Of a stretch of DNA of 64,000 nt, positions 37,401 to 45,019 are shown piece after piece (positions within the stretch are counted from its first letter, which is position 1; every line of letters begins with the position of its first letter). The position numbers and the translations under genes were made by a program. Source of the DNA: Hetaerina americana (Eukaryota > Arthropoda > Insecta > Odonata > Calopterygidae); assembly GCA_022747635.1 (NCBI GenBank), contig JAKTNV010000010.1, forward strand, positions 42,990,527 to 43,054,526, read 5' to 3'. The notes under the pieces are model-generated. The model worked only from the letters and a program-made list of their open reading frames with translations. It was not told where the DNA came from and did no database searches.

Positions 37401-39655
37401 TGGACCCTAAAAAGATGATGGTTAAGGGAATAACAGAGGCAAAAGGAGGTGAAAAAGGTCGATCTCTTGGAGACAATGAACCTTTGGCATTGGAGGATTT
37501 GAACCAAAATGAAATTGATGGTGCCAATAAAGAGCTAGAGACAGTCTTGCGGCAGGCAGTGAGCACTGGACGAGTTGGTGCTCTTACTGTAGAGCCAGGA
37601 TTTTTTGTCTTCCAAGCCCAGTCCTGTAAGCTGATTCTTTTTTCAAGACATTTTTATTTTATGTTGTGTCTTAATATTTATTTGTCCAATTGAATACCCA
37701 ATGAAATCTGCTATCTAAGTTTTTCTGTAATAAAATTTATGTTTTTAAAATTTACAAGTTTTCAAATGGCTAAAGCATTCTTACTGGTGTTATTTGATCT
37801 GAATATTTGGAAATGATTCAATTATGTGTGGAACAACTTTAAACTTCCAATTTTTTTTTTACTATTTGGCTCTTCAAGTTTCATTACTTGTAAACATTTG
37901 AGTTGTAATTCTCATCCAATGCATCAAAAAAACTTAAAAATATGGGACAGCTTTAAATATACCCTAAGAGTGAATTATTCAGGTTTAATGCTAAGTTGAA
38001 TATAAAGCAATAAAGGTATTACTTGTCAATGCTTGTAGAGATAAGTTGTGAAAAAAATTAATGCTTCCTTAGATATTATAAATACTGACCCTTCATATAT
38101 TTTGTAGTGACCTCAACTCCAGGAGCTGGAGAATCAACTGAAGGAGGATCCGATAGCATTCTTTCATCAACAAAGCTGTATATAGTCATTGGTTGTATAG
38201 CTGCATTAGTTTTTATTGCCCTTCTACAGGCAGGATGTACAATATATAAAACTTCAAGAGGATCAGCCCCAAATACTAAGGTAAGAACTAAGTTACAGTT
38301 AGAGCCATAAAAATGTTACCAACACTTTAGTACCTGTGTACAGCTAGTTCTTTTTACTGCATACATAAAATTGTGAACTTTGCCACAGTTGTAATTGAAT
38401 GCAGTTCCTTCATTGAGTTGGTTTGATACTCTTGTGGGTAGTGCTGGGCTACTGACCAGAGGGCCCTGGTTCGATTCCAGGTGATGTCTCTAGGCACCCT
38501 CAGATTTATCCAAAGAGTGGTTTTTTGAGGTACCAGGTCTTCATGGTAAAGCACAAGTAGTAAGGGAAAGGAACAATAATTCCTCCTTCTACCCTGATGT
38601 GTGAATTTCATATGCCGTTACCCTTAGTATTAGGTGAACTGTAACCTCACTCACCAAATCAACCATTGGGTTGATTACCATAATTTAACTACATTGAAAT
38701 CCAAATTATGTACTTTGAATAAGTTGAAAATTATTAAATAAGCCTGCCTTAACAAACAAACTAGCTAATTCATACTCCTTAGCAGTGTACTCCATTGCCA
38801 TTATAACATTTCCTGGTAAATATGAAACATTTTTTGCATTGAAAATGGCAAAATATTTTCATCTGCCAAAGCTATAGTACGTAAAAATTGAGTGGAGCTT
38901 AATTTATACTGCTTAAAAAGAAACAATCATGATCATCTTGTGGATTGTTTCTTTATTAACCCAAATATTTCCCAAATCCTGCTTTGACTAGATATAGGTA
39001 TTCTTCTGTGATGCAACGGAAGTACATATTTTCATTGGATGGGCTAATATTTCAGTATGACCTTGGCACTTAAAAACTCCATAAGTCAATATGAAATGGA
39101 GCAACCCTTTTAGGAATGGATCTGACTTTATTCCAGGAGCACCTCATACCCAGTTCTGCATGGAAAGATTACTCCACTACTGCCAACACAAATTACGCAT
39201 TCGAGGCCTTTGAGGGTGAGGAGAAGGGACCCCTCCCCACTGGCACGACAACAACTGCTTCATCTGGGGGTCGGCCATCCCCTCTGCCACCGCTCAATGG
39301 TGGGGGTCCACACTATGGAGACTCCCGCTCGCTCCAGCGGTTGCCAAGGGCTGGAGGTGGTGGCTACGCCCTACCACGGGGGGCCACGACCCTCCCCCCG
39401 CAGGAAGTTCGTACCACATATTCCCTGCCAAGGGGAGCGCACAATGGTGGGGGTGGGGGAGGAGGTGGGGGTGGTGCATACCACACACAAGATAGGAGTG
39501 GACCCCGGGCTCACTACCGCCACGGTCCCCTACCTCACCGCCCCCATTCGCAGCAGAGCGAAATGCAGCCCGACTTTTACTTCATGCCCTCCCAGCGAAA
39601 ATATTCAGGAGAGGTTGTGAGAGTGTATGTGGACTACAACAATCAACCGAAGTGA
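11620..39655 (+). CDS. Multidomain membrane protein: LPMO-like / EGF / split DOMON / DOMON / SEA / TM (14 exons, 5'-incomplete)
   Basis: Exons: 11620-11717, 20792-20925, 24245-24469, 24960-25787, 26090-26302, 28158-28415, 29005-29220, 31838-32079, 32260-32451, 32569-32713, 35092-35308, 37363-37625, 38108-38280, 39137-39655. All introns are GT-AG and all phases agree, giving 1,240 codons plus stop (residues numbered from exon 1 here). Order: LPMO/chitin-binding-4-like C-terminal part (1-77), EGF-like modules (85-150), DOMON 1 (about 203-240 and 522-586) split by a PEPxSE repeat, linker, DOMON 2 (about 700-835), SEA-like (about 868-1008), TM helix (1034-1056), cytoplasmic tail. DOMON domains bind haem or sugars in characterised relatives, and SEA domains often self-cleave on membrane glycoproteins. 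The protein probably acts at the cell surface or cuticle interface; this is inference. The N terminus with a signal peptide is not found. It may be related to Drosophila nahoda, recalled only and uncertain. Confidence 0.9.
13482..13599. repeat. Compound microsatellite (TA)n-(CATA)n-(CA)n
   Basis: About 30 TA dinucleotides run to 13540, followed by CATA tetranucleotides and CA/CATA mixtures. It lies inside the 9-kb intron between exons 1 and 2. The long low-complexity frame read through it on the minus strand is not a gene. Confidence 0.95.
15540..16480 (+). pseudogene. Degenerate LINE fragment (reverse transcriptase to C terminus)
   Basis: Near 15690 the frame reads [11 protein letters not shown], the catalytic FADD-type motif of non-LTR reverse transcriptase. 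Further on come [30 protein letters not shown] and ILDGMNG...KYAELKK, the same C-terminal signature as the minus-strand LINE at 58-60 kb. Many stops and frameshifts. It sits in the 9-kb intron, sense to the gene. Confidence 0.8.
16475..16697 (+). repeat. LINE 3'-tail repeat, copy 1
   Basis: It starts with a (CTACAT)n-like run, then CCCCGCAAGCC, GTGTGGCGGGGGTGTTAGG and ACACCACCCGTAATT, followed by an A- and CA-rich stretch. It immediately follows the LINE fragment at 15540-16480 and is probably its 3' end. Another copy lies inverted at 17500-17730, with shorter relatives at 14920-14970, 20462-20510 and 47700-47765. Confidence 0.75.
16860..17110 (-). pseudogene. LINE C-terminal remnant (minus strand)
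   Basis: On the minus strand a degraded frame reads [21 protein letters not shown] followed by a [16 protein letters not shown] stretch. It resembles the segment of non-LTR polymerases that reads LGFIKRN......K......LVRP.LEYA..VWDP. Frame breaks are present. Confidence 0.5.
17500..17730 (-). repeat. LINE 3'-tail repeat, copy 2 (inverted relative to 16475)
   Basis: Its reverse complement repeats the order seen at 16475-16697: CTACATCTA run, CCCCGCAAGCC, GTGTGGCGGGGGGTGTTAGG, ACACCACCCGTAATT, an A-rich stretch, a short TA run (17586-17601) and a CACACATGCA-rich end. The two copies form an inverted pair about 0.8 kb apart. Confidence 0.75.
18500..18770 (+). repeat. tRNA-derived SINE-like element (family S2)
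   Basis: The tRNA-like head has an A-box-like GGTAGACCAGAGGTGACG and a B box GGTTCGATCCC (about 18577-18587), followed by a body unlike family S1. It has no functional acceptor stem, so it is a SINE rather than a tRNA gene. An antisense 183-codon frame across it is incidental. Confidence 0.6.
19030..19390 (-). pseudogene. LINE C-terminal remnant (CR1/L2-like end)
   Basis: On the minus strand the frames give [19 protein letters not shown], then [19 protein letters not shown] and a D.....ELGYF segment. This fits the LVRP.LEYA..VWDP...I..IE..Q..A.RFV......S...M...L.W end of CR1/Jockey-type reverse transcriptases. Stops and a frameshift are present. Confidence 0.65.
20792..20925 (+). CDS. Exon 2: C-terminal part of an LPMO/chitin-binding type 4-like domain
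   Basis: Residues 33-77 contain [12 protein letters not shown] (CxxC at 47 and 50), an aromatic-rich strand and [11 protein letters not shown] (Cys70). This matches the family pattern in which LP..L.C..C and a closing F.aCADi motif end the AA15 polysaccharide monooxygenase fold. Phe67 sits where the axial Tyr/Phe of the copper site would be. Whether the domain is catalytic cannot be told without the N-terminal His. Acceptor TTTCAG, donor GTAAGT, phase 2 in and 1 out. Confidence 0.82.
21159..21201. repeat. Two-copy 21/22-bp tandem duplication
   Basis: GAAATTACTACTG-T(5)-CTA at 21159-21179 is repeated at 21180-21201 with one extra T. It lies in the intron between exons 2 and 3. Confidence 0.85.
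22930..23240. other. GC-rich intronic patch, unassigned
   Basis: This moderately GC-rich, CpG-containing segment lies within the exon 2-3 intron. No frame with a recognisable domain and no clear splice-site pair are seen. Confidence 0.35.
24245..24469 (+). CDS. Exon 3: EGF-like pair
   Basis: Residues 78-152. A short Cys-rich unit (Cys85, 96, 98, 107; motif CSGHGR..GRCRC) is followed by a full six-cysteine EGF-like module (Cys113, 119, 126, 139, 141, 150; ending [12 protein letters not shown]). There is no Ca-binding EGF signature at the start of the full module. The exon is 225 bp with phase 1 on both sides, typical of an extracellular module. Acceptor TTCCAG, donor GTGAGT. Confidence 0.92.
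24960..25787 (+). CDS. Exon 4: start of DOMON 1 and first PEPxSE repeat block
   Basis: Residues 153-428. A Thr/Pro/Ser linker leads into the first DOMON strands ([29 protein letters not shown]), with an NGT sequon at Asn223. After Cys241-Arg-Asp the fold is interrupted by a His/Glu stretch, then about ten units of consensus Pro-Glu-Pro-x-Ser-Glu encoded by an 18-bp repeat (about 25335-25515). The exon ends in a basic Ser/Thr-rich part with RRxxRGRP-like and RGKRE sequences that could be proprotein-convertase sites (inference). 828 bp, phase 1 on both sides. Confidence 0.92.
26090..26302 (+). CDS. Exon 5: second PEPxSE repeat block
   Basis: Residues 429-499 are almost entirely repeat: ten Pro-Glu-Pro-x-Ser/Ala-Glu units with x = Ser, Asn, Lys or Thr, followed by a short GNGHPKG tail. 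The exon is 213 bp with phase 1 on both sides, so skipping it would keep the frame. It uses the same 18-bp unit as exon 4, but its codons (tca, tct) differ from exon 4's (agt, agc) at the Ser positions. The two blocks have therefore diverged or arose separately. Acceptor TTCTAG, donor GGTGAA (weak). Confidence 0.85.
26330..26535 (-). repeat. tRNA-derived SINE, antisense (family S3)
   Basis: The minus strand reads a tRNA-like head with GCCGGGCCTGGTTGAGCTGG and a B box GGTTCGATTCC (about 26470-26480 on the +), followed by an AT-rich tail. It lies in the exon 5-6 intron, directly downstream of exon 5. Confidence 0.75.
26671..26758 (+). repeat. Intronic duplicate, copy 1 (upstream of exon 6)
   Basis: About 88 bp (ATGTTTTGTCTTATCTTGAA ... 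ATCCACTGATACTAGGTGG) recurs diverged at 28705-28791, on the other side of exon 6. No known element family is recognised. Confidence 0.65.
28158..28415 (+). CDS. Exon 6: second half of DOMON 1
   Basis: Residues 500-585. After a Pro/Lys linker come [15 protein letters not shown], a [16 protein letters not shown] segment and a [20 protein letters not shown] strand. These match the family pattern: M..xD.vi, then v.D.y, then a final strand with R. Exons 4 and 6 thus form one DOMON fold separated by about 280 inserted residues. 258 bp, phase 1 on both sides, donor GTATAT. Confidence 0.9.
28705..28791 (+). repeat. Intronic duplicate, copy 2 (downstream of exon 6)
   Basis: This is the diverged, same-orientation partner of 26671-26758 (ATATTTTGTCCTATCCTGAA ... 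GTCCACTGATGAGATGGGG). It may be a relic of a segmental duplication spanning exon 6 or two copies of an unknown repeat. Confidence 0.65.
29005..29220 (+). CDS. Exon 7: end of DOMON 1 and linker
   Basis: Residues 586-657. It reads [21 protein letters not shown], then a Tyr/His-rich segment with [21 protein letters not shown] and ends VINFY. The VIWALGQ motif followed by a His-rich stretch resembles the closing strand of DOMON domains, where His or Met can ligate haem; the ligand role is inference. 216 bp, phase 1 on both sides. Confidence 0.88.
29830..31207 (-). mobile_element. Penelope-like retroelement fragment with GIY-YIG remnant (antisense, broken)
   Basis: On the minus strand, YIDDIFLLW (31207-31181) is the reverse-transcriptase YxDD motif. 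It is followed by [30 protein letters not shown] and [10 protein letters not shown], the typical Penelope-like order. After a linker with stops, the frame near 30445-30370 reads a Cys-rich [23 protein letters not shown], a GIY-YIG endonuclease core (GYLL...FYIG), then LNLRI. Only the part 3' of the YIDD is present, and several stops break it. It lies in the exon 7-8 intron, opposite to the gene. Confidence 0.85.
31208..31380 (+). repeat. tRNA-like SINE joined to the Penelope-like fragment
   Basis: The tRNA-like head has AGCTCAAGTGGTTCAAGCAT (A box region) and GGTTCAAGTCC (B box, about 31259-31269), ending in a TA-rich microsatellite. It abuts the truncated Penelope-like reading frame exactly at the YIDD end and so may mark the breakpoint. 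Confidence 0.65.
31385..31500. repeat. (TA)n microsatellite
   Basis: Almost pure TA for about 100 bp with a few interruptions, at the 3' end of the preceding SINE, in the exon 7-8 intron. Confidence 0.95.
31838..32079 (+). CDS. Exon 8: Gly-rich linker and start of DOMON 2
   Basis: Residues 658-738. A GGGGG run is followed by a Cys-containing stretch (Cys681, 691, 699) and the first DOMON strands ([30 protein letters not shown]). WTGVAFS corresponds to the w.aiGfs strand of the fold. The phase changes from 1 to 0 here, marking the end of the run of symmetric exons. Acceptor CTGCAG, donor GTATGA. Confidence 0.9.
32260..32451 (+). CDS. Exon 9: DOMON 2 core
   Basis: Residues 739-802 with the hallmark [11 protein letters not shown], then [17 protein letters not shown] and a [11 protein letters not shown] strand. 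This follows the DOMON order: D.viGwvd, then D.w..g...p..d, then l.F.R. Phase 0 on both sides; the flanking introns are only 180 and 117 bp. Donor GTAAGC. Confidence 0.93.
32569..32713 (+). CDS. Exon 10: end of DOMON 2
   Basis: Residues 803-850. It contains a [13 protein letters not shown] strand, the segment [12 protein letters not shown] and a closing [11 protein letters not shown] with two cysteines. This is the last beta strand of the second DOMON plus a Cys-containing exit to the next domain. The 2.4-kb intron downstream holds a mariner and a SINE. Confidence 0.9.
33036..34305 (+). mobile_element. Nearly full-length but inactive mariner (irritans-type), ~1.27 kb
   Basis: Terminal inverted repeats of 30 bp lie at 33036-33065 and 34276-34305 (TACGAGGrTArTTTGAAArG ... 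TTCTyGGAAT). The transposase starts at ATG 33216 ([13 protein letters not shown]) and is broken by stops and frameshifts. Recognisable blocks are [27 protein letters not shown] (first Asp, 33662), [37 protein letters not shown] (second Asp, 33957) and [13 protein letters not shown] (third Asp, 34046, after a small deletion in the preceding YSPD region). It lies in the exon 10-11 intron, sense to the gene. Confidence 0.95.
34529..34808 (+). repeat. tRNA-derived SINE (family S1), best copy
   Basis: Head GTCCAGTGGGTAGAGCGTTG with B box GGTTCAGTTCC (34573-34583). The body has ACCAGGTCTTCCTGGGAAAC, ACCCTGATGTGTGAATTTTC and ends CGGGTTGATTACTGTG. The same family occurs at 38425 (+), 8812 (-), 46910 (-) and 62090 (-). 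It is intronic, between exons 10 and 11. Confidence 0.9.
35092..35308 (+). CDS. Exon 11: SEA-like domain, part 1
   Basis: Residues 851-922. A charged helix-like stretch ([15 protein letters not shown]) leads into [17 protein letters not shown] and [19 protein letters not shown]. The pattern of a strand, an amphipathic helix ending in L..fPGF, and V.v..f resembles SEA domains of membrane glycoproteins. I see no obvious G-S-V-V-V autoproteolysis motif. Confidence 0.82.
37363..37625 (+). CDS. Exon 12: SEA-like domain, part 2
   Basis: Residues 923-1010. [15 protein letters not shown] is the strand that follows the SEA helix. A Gly/Lys loop comes next, then a second helix ([21 protein letters not shown]) and [17 protein letters not shown], matching the SEA end where a helix is followed by a final strand. 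Acceptor TTAACAG, donor GTAAGC, phase 2 in and 1 out. Confidence 0.88.
38108..38280 (+). CDS. Exon 13: stalk and transmembrane helix
   Basis: Residues 1011-1068. A Ser/Thr/Gly-rich stalk is followed by a hydrophobic span (about 1034-1056, [19 protein letters not shown]) and then Lys/Arg (YKTSRGS), giving type I topology by the positive-inside rule. The ectodomain is thus extracellular or lumenal. Phase 1 in and 0 out, donor GTAAGA. Confidence 0.9.
38425..38690 (+). repeat. tRNA-derived SINE (family S1), diverged copy
   Basis: Head CTTGTGGGTAGTGCTGGGCT and B box GGTTCGATTCC (about 38469-38479). The body (GGTACCAGGTCTTCATGG, ACCCTGATGTGTGAATTTCA, TTGGGTTGATTACC) matches the copy at 34529. Intronic, between exons 13 and 14. 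Confidence 0.88.
39137..39655 (+). CDS. Exon 14: cytoplasmic tail and stop
   Basis: Residues 1069-1240, ending TGA at 39653-39655. The tail is low-complexity (Thr, Pro, Gly, Arg, His) with ten glycines at 39446-39475. It closes with an aromatic/charged block ([21 protein letters not shown]) that looks constrained and is a candidate protein-interaction motif. The exon is GC-rich against its AT-rich surroundings. Acceptor TTCCAG. Confidence 0.9.
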   Translation, partial: EHLIPSSAWKDYSTTANTNYAFEAFEGEEKGPLPTGTTTTASSGGRPSPLPPLNGGGPHYGDSRSLQRLPRAGGGGYALPRGATTLPPQEVRTTYSLPRGAHNGGGGGGGGGGAYHTQDRSGPRAHYRHGPLPHRPHSQQSEMQPDFYFMPSQRKYSGEVVRVYVDYNNQPK

Positions 39656-41760
39656 GAATGCTACCAAAATGTGCTCATTTTCTCAACCCAGCATGGTCAT
39701 CCTTTCATTTCTGACTGACACTTATCTTTTAATCGGCAGCTCAAACAGAGTTAGTTGATGACAATGATGGCGCTGGTAGCTTTATTCAGCTGGTGCTCAA
39801 TAAATAAAATCATGTCAATTTTAGGATACCTGAAGGTGGTATTTCCCGAGCAAGGATTCCACTCTGAAAGCATTACTTGAAGTTCTATGAAAGAATGATA
39901 CACCGTATGTCTACTCATTACCTTGTAAATTTAGTGTCCCAGAATATTACAGATTGGAGAATATTTAACATAGCTCGGTGGACTTAACCATATAAAAATT
40001 TTTTGGCTGAGAAATCCAAATTATATATTTTTAAAAGTTTTGATGCAAAGAAAGACATGAGTATCTTCAAACAGAACCAACAATTAAATGATATGGAGGG
40101 AAATTATTTTTGTAACATTTGTAAATGAATTCATCCCTGAGAATAGTAGATTTAAGAGTAGTAATGTAAAGAATTATAGTGACTACTTAGGCATGTTTAT
40201 AGAACATGTATGTATATTTTACACATGCCGAAAAGGACCATTTTGTGTGCTACTTTACCAAAATGTTAGAAATGGCATAAAAGTAAATCCCTTGTAAATG
40301 ATGAATATTCCTTTCTAGAAATCACTTTTATTCCAACAAAGAATATTCAAAAAAGCATATAACTATGCATGAATGAGTCTTACCATTTTGTGAAATGTCC
40401 TTGTGGGTTCTATTTCAGATTTCACCTGAATAACTGCAAAGTTACATTTTTTCATGTACAAAATAATTCCAATGCCATCTGCTGAAAGAGTTTCATAAAA
40501 ACTGAGATGTTGTATTCTCATTTGTTAGTCTTCAGGTATTTTTCAACGATATGGACTTTAAATGCTATTGCATTTTAGTAGGGGCATCTGGAATAAATTG
40601 AGAGTGTAGGATATACTTTGTTACTGCTAAACCAATATTATAAAGAAAACTTCCAGTGAAATACTATCTGGAAGGAATACTGTTTATACTTGTTCAACTA
40701 TACATTTTCTATTCTAGTTTTATATTTTAATGTTATTCAGTATTTTAGGAAATGAAACTTGACTTTATATAGCATCACACATGTTTTTGTACAGTAGCTG
40801 CATACCTCATTACACAGCAGCAACATTAGAGAGCTTGGCATGAATAAGTAAAAAAGATACATCAATTTTTGTAAAATATACTTGTCATTTTTTTATGTAC
40901 GTTAACTACACAGATCATTCCTCATTTTGTATTGCCACTACAAGAGAGGAATAAAATTCAGTAATATGAGAAATTTTAAAAGCATATCAGTTTTGGATGA
41001 TGGATCTTGTTTACGTTTGAGTCTATGTGAAATTGATAAGTTTATGAGGCATGATTTTTTTAATGCATGCATCAATGCATCTTATTTATTATTCCTCTCA
41101 TGATAAAAAAGTGTCAGTGTGCTTTTCTTTGAGGGTGAAATTCATTTTCTATTAGAAAAAAATAATAAAAGAGTCTTAATGAATACTGGATATATATTCT
41201 AAGTAATAGTGTGGCTCTTTCATTTCATTGAATGGGATAAGAGTTAAAGATTTTTCATTGAAAATATTTTGTGCGGTAGTAGAATAAATAGTGCATAGCT
41301 TTAATTTATAAATAAAATTTTTCTCCTTAATAATTTCTGGACAAATTTAACCTGCAACGTCTGATTGATTTTTCGTATGAATGACTATGGCTGGCATGTT
41401 TACAGGTATATATGCTTGAGTGTTGAATGTTTTGTAATACAAGCACAGAATTTTGAAATGTGTAATTTTTATGTAAATAAATCCGTATATCTCCAGATAT
41501 TTAATTAACACAATTGGGCTTGGAAAACGTACATAATTATGGTTATTTAGGTTCACTCAACAGTTCTCTCTGAAATGAAAGTTTGTATTTACACAGATGG
41601 AAAAATCTCAAAAATTGTGTTTTCAATATGTAACTGATATTTATAATGGAACCATCACAGAAAGATGTATTCTTACTGCCTAGCACTTTATTAACATGTA
41701 CATATTACAACATTTGATTTTCATGTGCAATAAAGAAGTTCATTATATTAATATATTTAT
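39656..41760 (+). other. Probable 3' UTR with candidate poly(A) signals
   Basis: This is AT-rich sequence after the stop codon with no coding signal. AATAAA hexamers occur near 39799-39804 and at 41729-41734. The second is followed by a T-rich stretch and is the best candidate for a distal end. The true extent is inferred. Confidence 0.45.
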
Positions 41761-42980
41761 TTATTAAAAGATTAAAAAGAACAAATGAAAAGACTTTACT
41801 GTCAATGTCATTGACTTGTTTTCTGATGGTTATTATAGTTGCTGCTCTCTATCTTATACCTTTTTACAAGGGATGCTGCATATATAATGGAATATAATTA
41901 CATGGAATGTTTCAGATAAAGATATGAAAGGAAAAACCTTACTTCCTTAATTAAAAACAAAGTAAGTCATCAAGCAATGGAGATCCTGATAAACTGATGA
42001 TTGGGGGATTTCTAATTCTAAATGCTTCCCTTTCTAATTATCGTATGTGGAGAATATCAGATCATATGTTTCTTCATTAGCTCTCTGAAGTCTAAGTGAA
42101 GCTCCATATTATATTAATGCTTTTCAGAAGTCAGATGTTTGTCTAGTAGGAAGAAAGCAAAGGAGATTTTTTTAAGATCATCATGGATTCATTTCCGCTG
42201 AAAATACGAAGGCTTTGGTGAGTTGCTCCTCCTATTTCTTTTCTCCTAGTGTTTGCCAGATGAAATTACTTCTTACAATATTAGATTGACTAACTAGTAA
42301 TAGATAATAGGAAGAATATAAAACAATGAGATTAATATTGTGATATAAGAATGCAAAAAGGCTCACCTGGTAAATCTATTTCACTTGTGACATGAGTGAT
42401 GTTTGCAGAGGCAAATGGATATGCACAGCCAATGATAATACTTTACAAAATAGTACCAAAGATTTCTTGTTTCACAATTTCATTTCAGGCTCTATTACCT
42501 ACCACAAGCTATCACACAGATATGTGAATGAATTTATAATTTAATGTCTATGATGTCAAGGGTTTTGTGTTTCACAAACATAAATTTGGATTTTTTTCAT
42601 TGATAATTAGATTAATATCATGCACCCATTTACTGATATTATTTAAGTCAAGTTTTGTGCTATGAATAGGTGCTTATAGTTCCTTATGATATGACTGCAT
42701 TATCAGCATATAATGTCAGCTCACAGAAATGACAGCCATTGAGTGTCATATACACACACACATACATATATATCATTATCAGACCTTGAATTGCAATACA
42801 AGGATTGTATATAAAGTATTGGTAACAATTTTTTCCTGGCGTTTGCGTAAAGTGCTAAATTCTGACTACCGGTCAAGTGTGCACATAATCGCAGATCATA
42901 TTGGCAATGATAAGATGAGAGTGAACACCATTATGACTGAAAATTTAGCGATGTGAAAGATCTTACTAAAATCGTCCCAA
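41761..42980. other. No gene seen
   Basis: AT-rich sequence downstream of the main gene. It holds short frames only and a small CA/TA stretch near 42751-42775. Confidence 0.5.
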
Positions 42981-42989
42981 ATGTCTAAG

Positions 42990-43310
42990 TAGACAATCAA
43001 GAGCAGAGTCGAGCGTTTACCTGCTAAGACCTTCTATAACGACATCGTGACGATTCCCCAACCCCTTTAAAGTTTTGACATGGCTCCAGGAGACTTTTTC
43101 CTATTCCCAAAAGTTAAGTCCTTCCTCAAAGGACACAAGGACACCACCATGGGTGCATAGGTGCCGTCAAAGAAGCTTGCACGCGTACCCTTAAAAAACT
43201 TCCAGAATCCGCCTACCAGGGAGCCTTTGAGCCGTTAAAAAGCCGCTGGCAAAGGGGGCGAAAGTCTTCCTCTATAGCCTCTAAATTATTGAAAACCCGC
43301 ACAAGTCTTC
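42990..43310 (+). pseudogene. mariner/Tc1-like transposase C-terminal relic
   Basis: The frame gives AKTFYNDIVTIPQPL, a stop, then SFDMAPGDFFLFPKVKSFL and KGHKDTTM. This is the D-x-A-P-x-D-F-F-L-F-P-K block that carries the third catalytic Asp of mariner transposases. After another stop and a shift come EACTRTLKNFPESAYQGAFE and KSRWQR, matching the C-terminal helix of the same family. Terminal repeats were not found. Confidence 0.75.
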
Positions 43311-44498
43311 GTTGCATTGTAAGCCGCTGCCTCTCCATTTTATGCTCTTCATTAGTGAGCATTATCCTCCTGCAATTAATCAAAAAGCGCGCCATTTCCG
43401 ATGAAAACGATAACTCGTTGACAGAAACATCTAGTATTTTCCATTATTTTTCCAAATGTGTTTTACCGGATCGTAAAAAAAAAACTATAACAATAGAGCT
43501 ATCATTTTCCCTCCCATTATAAGGGTATTGGAGAAAGTAGGCATTTAGTGTCATAACAGTCGCCCTAGAGATGATACATTTCCTTCCGGAATAAATCGGA
43601 TAGGACTACCGACGGAAGAAATCACCCCCAGCGAAAGCAACCCCGCCCACTTCTTCAGTTGTCTTGGGTTTTCCACCGCTAGAACTTCCTCCCTTTTTTT
43701 TACCAAATTTTAAACTCAGTACTGTCTTCCTCTCTTTAACATCTAATCCATTCTTCTCCTTTCTCACATTTAAAAAGCTCCCAATCTACGCTCAATTTCT
43801 TATCTCAAAGCCTAGGAATCCAGTCATCACTGCGCTACACACACTAGAAGAGCTTTTAACTAATTTTTTGCTCACCGAAAATAAACCATTCATATCAGTG
43901 GAAGAGGGTAGATTTAATTTTATGAGATATAATTCAATTTAACCCAAATTTAACTAATCAGCAAATCATTCCCAACTCCCATCGTCCAATACCGATTGTT
44001 TTTACTCATTTCCCAGGCAGCTTTTCGTCATCCTCATCATGTCTTATTACTGACAGCGATGGATAGTACATAACTGTAAATCATATAAATATTAATGCCG
44101 ATGGTCTCAATCCTTGAACAGAATTAAATCTACAATTTAAGATTTACCTAGAAAGAGACGATCCAGCGTCTTCGCCCTCATATTAAAAGGCTCTATAGGA
44201 AGTAATTTGCTCCGTAAATACACCGAATATTTCATCAACAATATCTGTCATTATTTCGAGTAGGATTTAATAATTATAATTTCACGTCGCCTTACACGTA
44301 AAGCGCGAATATTTATGTGTTCTCCCAGCCAAGTTGTTTAACATTAATTTTGTTCTTCACTTGTTATTATGTGCTACGACAAAGAAAGAGGAAATGCGAT
44401 TCATAATGTCATCGTACTCATCACATGGCCGGTCAAACAGCAGTGACCAATCTGTTGTCTCAGGCGTAACTAAATGGAATTTGCATAACATATTGACA

Positions 44499-44564
44499 TG
44501 AAATAATTTACTTTTTAATTCCACGCACTTTGAAAGTGTGTGGAATTACAAAGTAAATTATTTC
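44499..44564. repeat. Near-perfect palindrome (66 bp)
   Basis: TGAAATAATTTACTTTTTAA is mirrored by its complement GTAAATTATTTCA across a centre CACTTTGAAAGTG, with few mismatches. It would form a long hairpin; it may be a tiny MITE or a transposon end pair. Confidence 0.85.
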
Positions 44565-44589
44565 AATAAGCAGTGAGCAAGTTCAATTA

Positions 44590-45010
44590 AGTTTCGTTGT
44601 CACCTTCGGTCGGCTATGGATTCCATGCTAGGATGTGAGCATAGGGTTTTTGTATGATGGCAAATAGAAGGAGTACTAATTATTCTACATCGTCAATTTA
44701 AAGGTAAAAATGTTTTATTTTAGGAGATATTGTCTAGTACTTTGTTAATTCTGACTTGTAAGACGACTCTTGTCATAACAGTGACTCCATGGTTCCTGTA
44801 GTAGGCTATGAGCAAGGAATTTACGTATTCCGTCGATTAGAGGGATTAGTATAAATTGTACATAGTCAGTGTCTAAGAGATATATGTTCTATTTTAGGAG
44901 ATATTGTCTATTACATGGAGAATCCGCTAGGTAATGACCCTAGGCTTAGCGTTTTGCAGGCGAATAAGGAGTGCTACCGAGTGTACTGTCAATTTTAGAG
45001 AGATTAATGA
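44590..45010 (+). repeat. Diverged tandem repeat, about 2-3 units of ~175 bp
   Basis: The block TATTTTAGGAGATATTGTCT occurs at about 44716-44735 and again near 44891-44910. The preceding 120 bp of each unit also align (TAGGATGTGAGCATAGG versus TAGGCTATGAGCAAGG). A third, weaker unit follows. No coding content. Confidence 0.6.
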
Positions 45011-45019
45011 GCTGATTTA

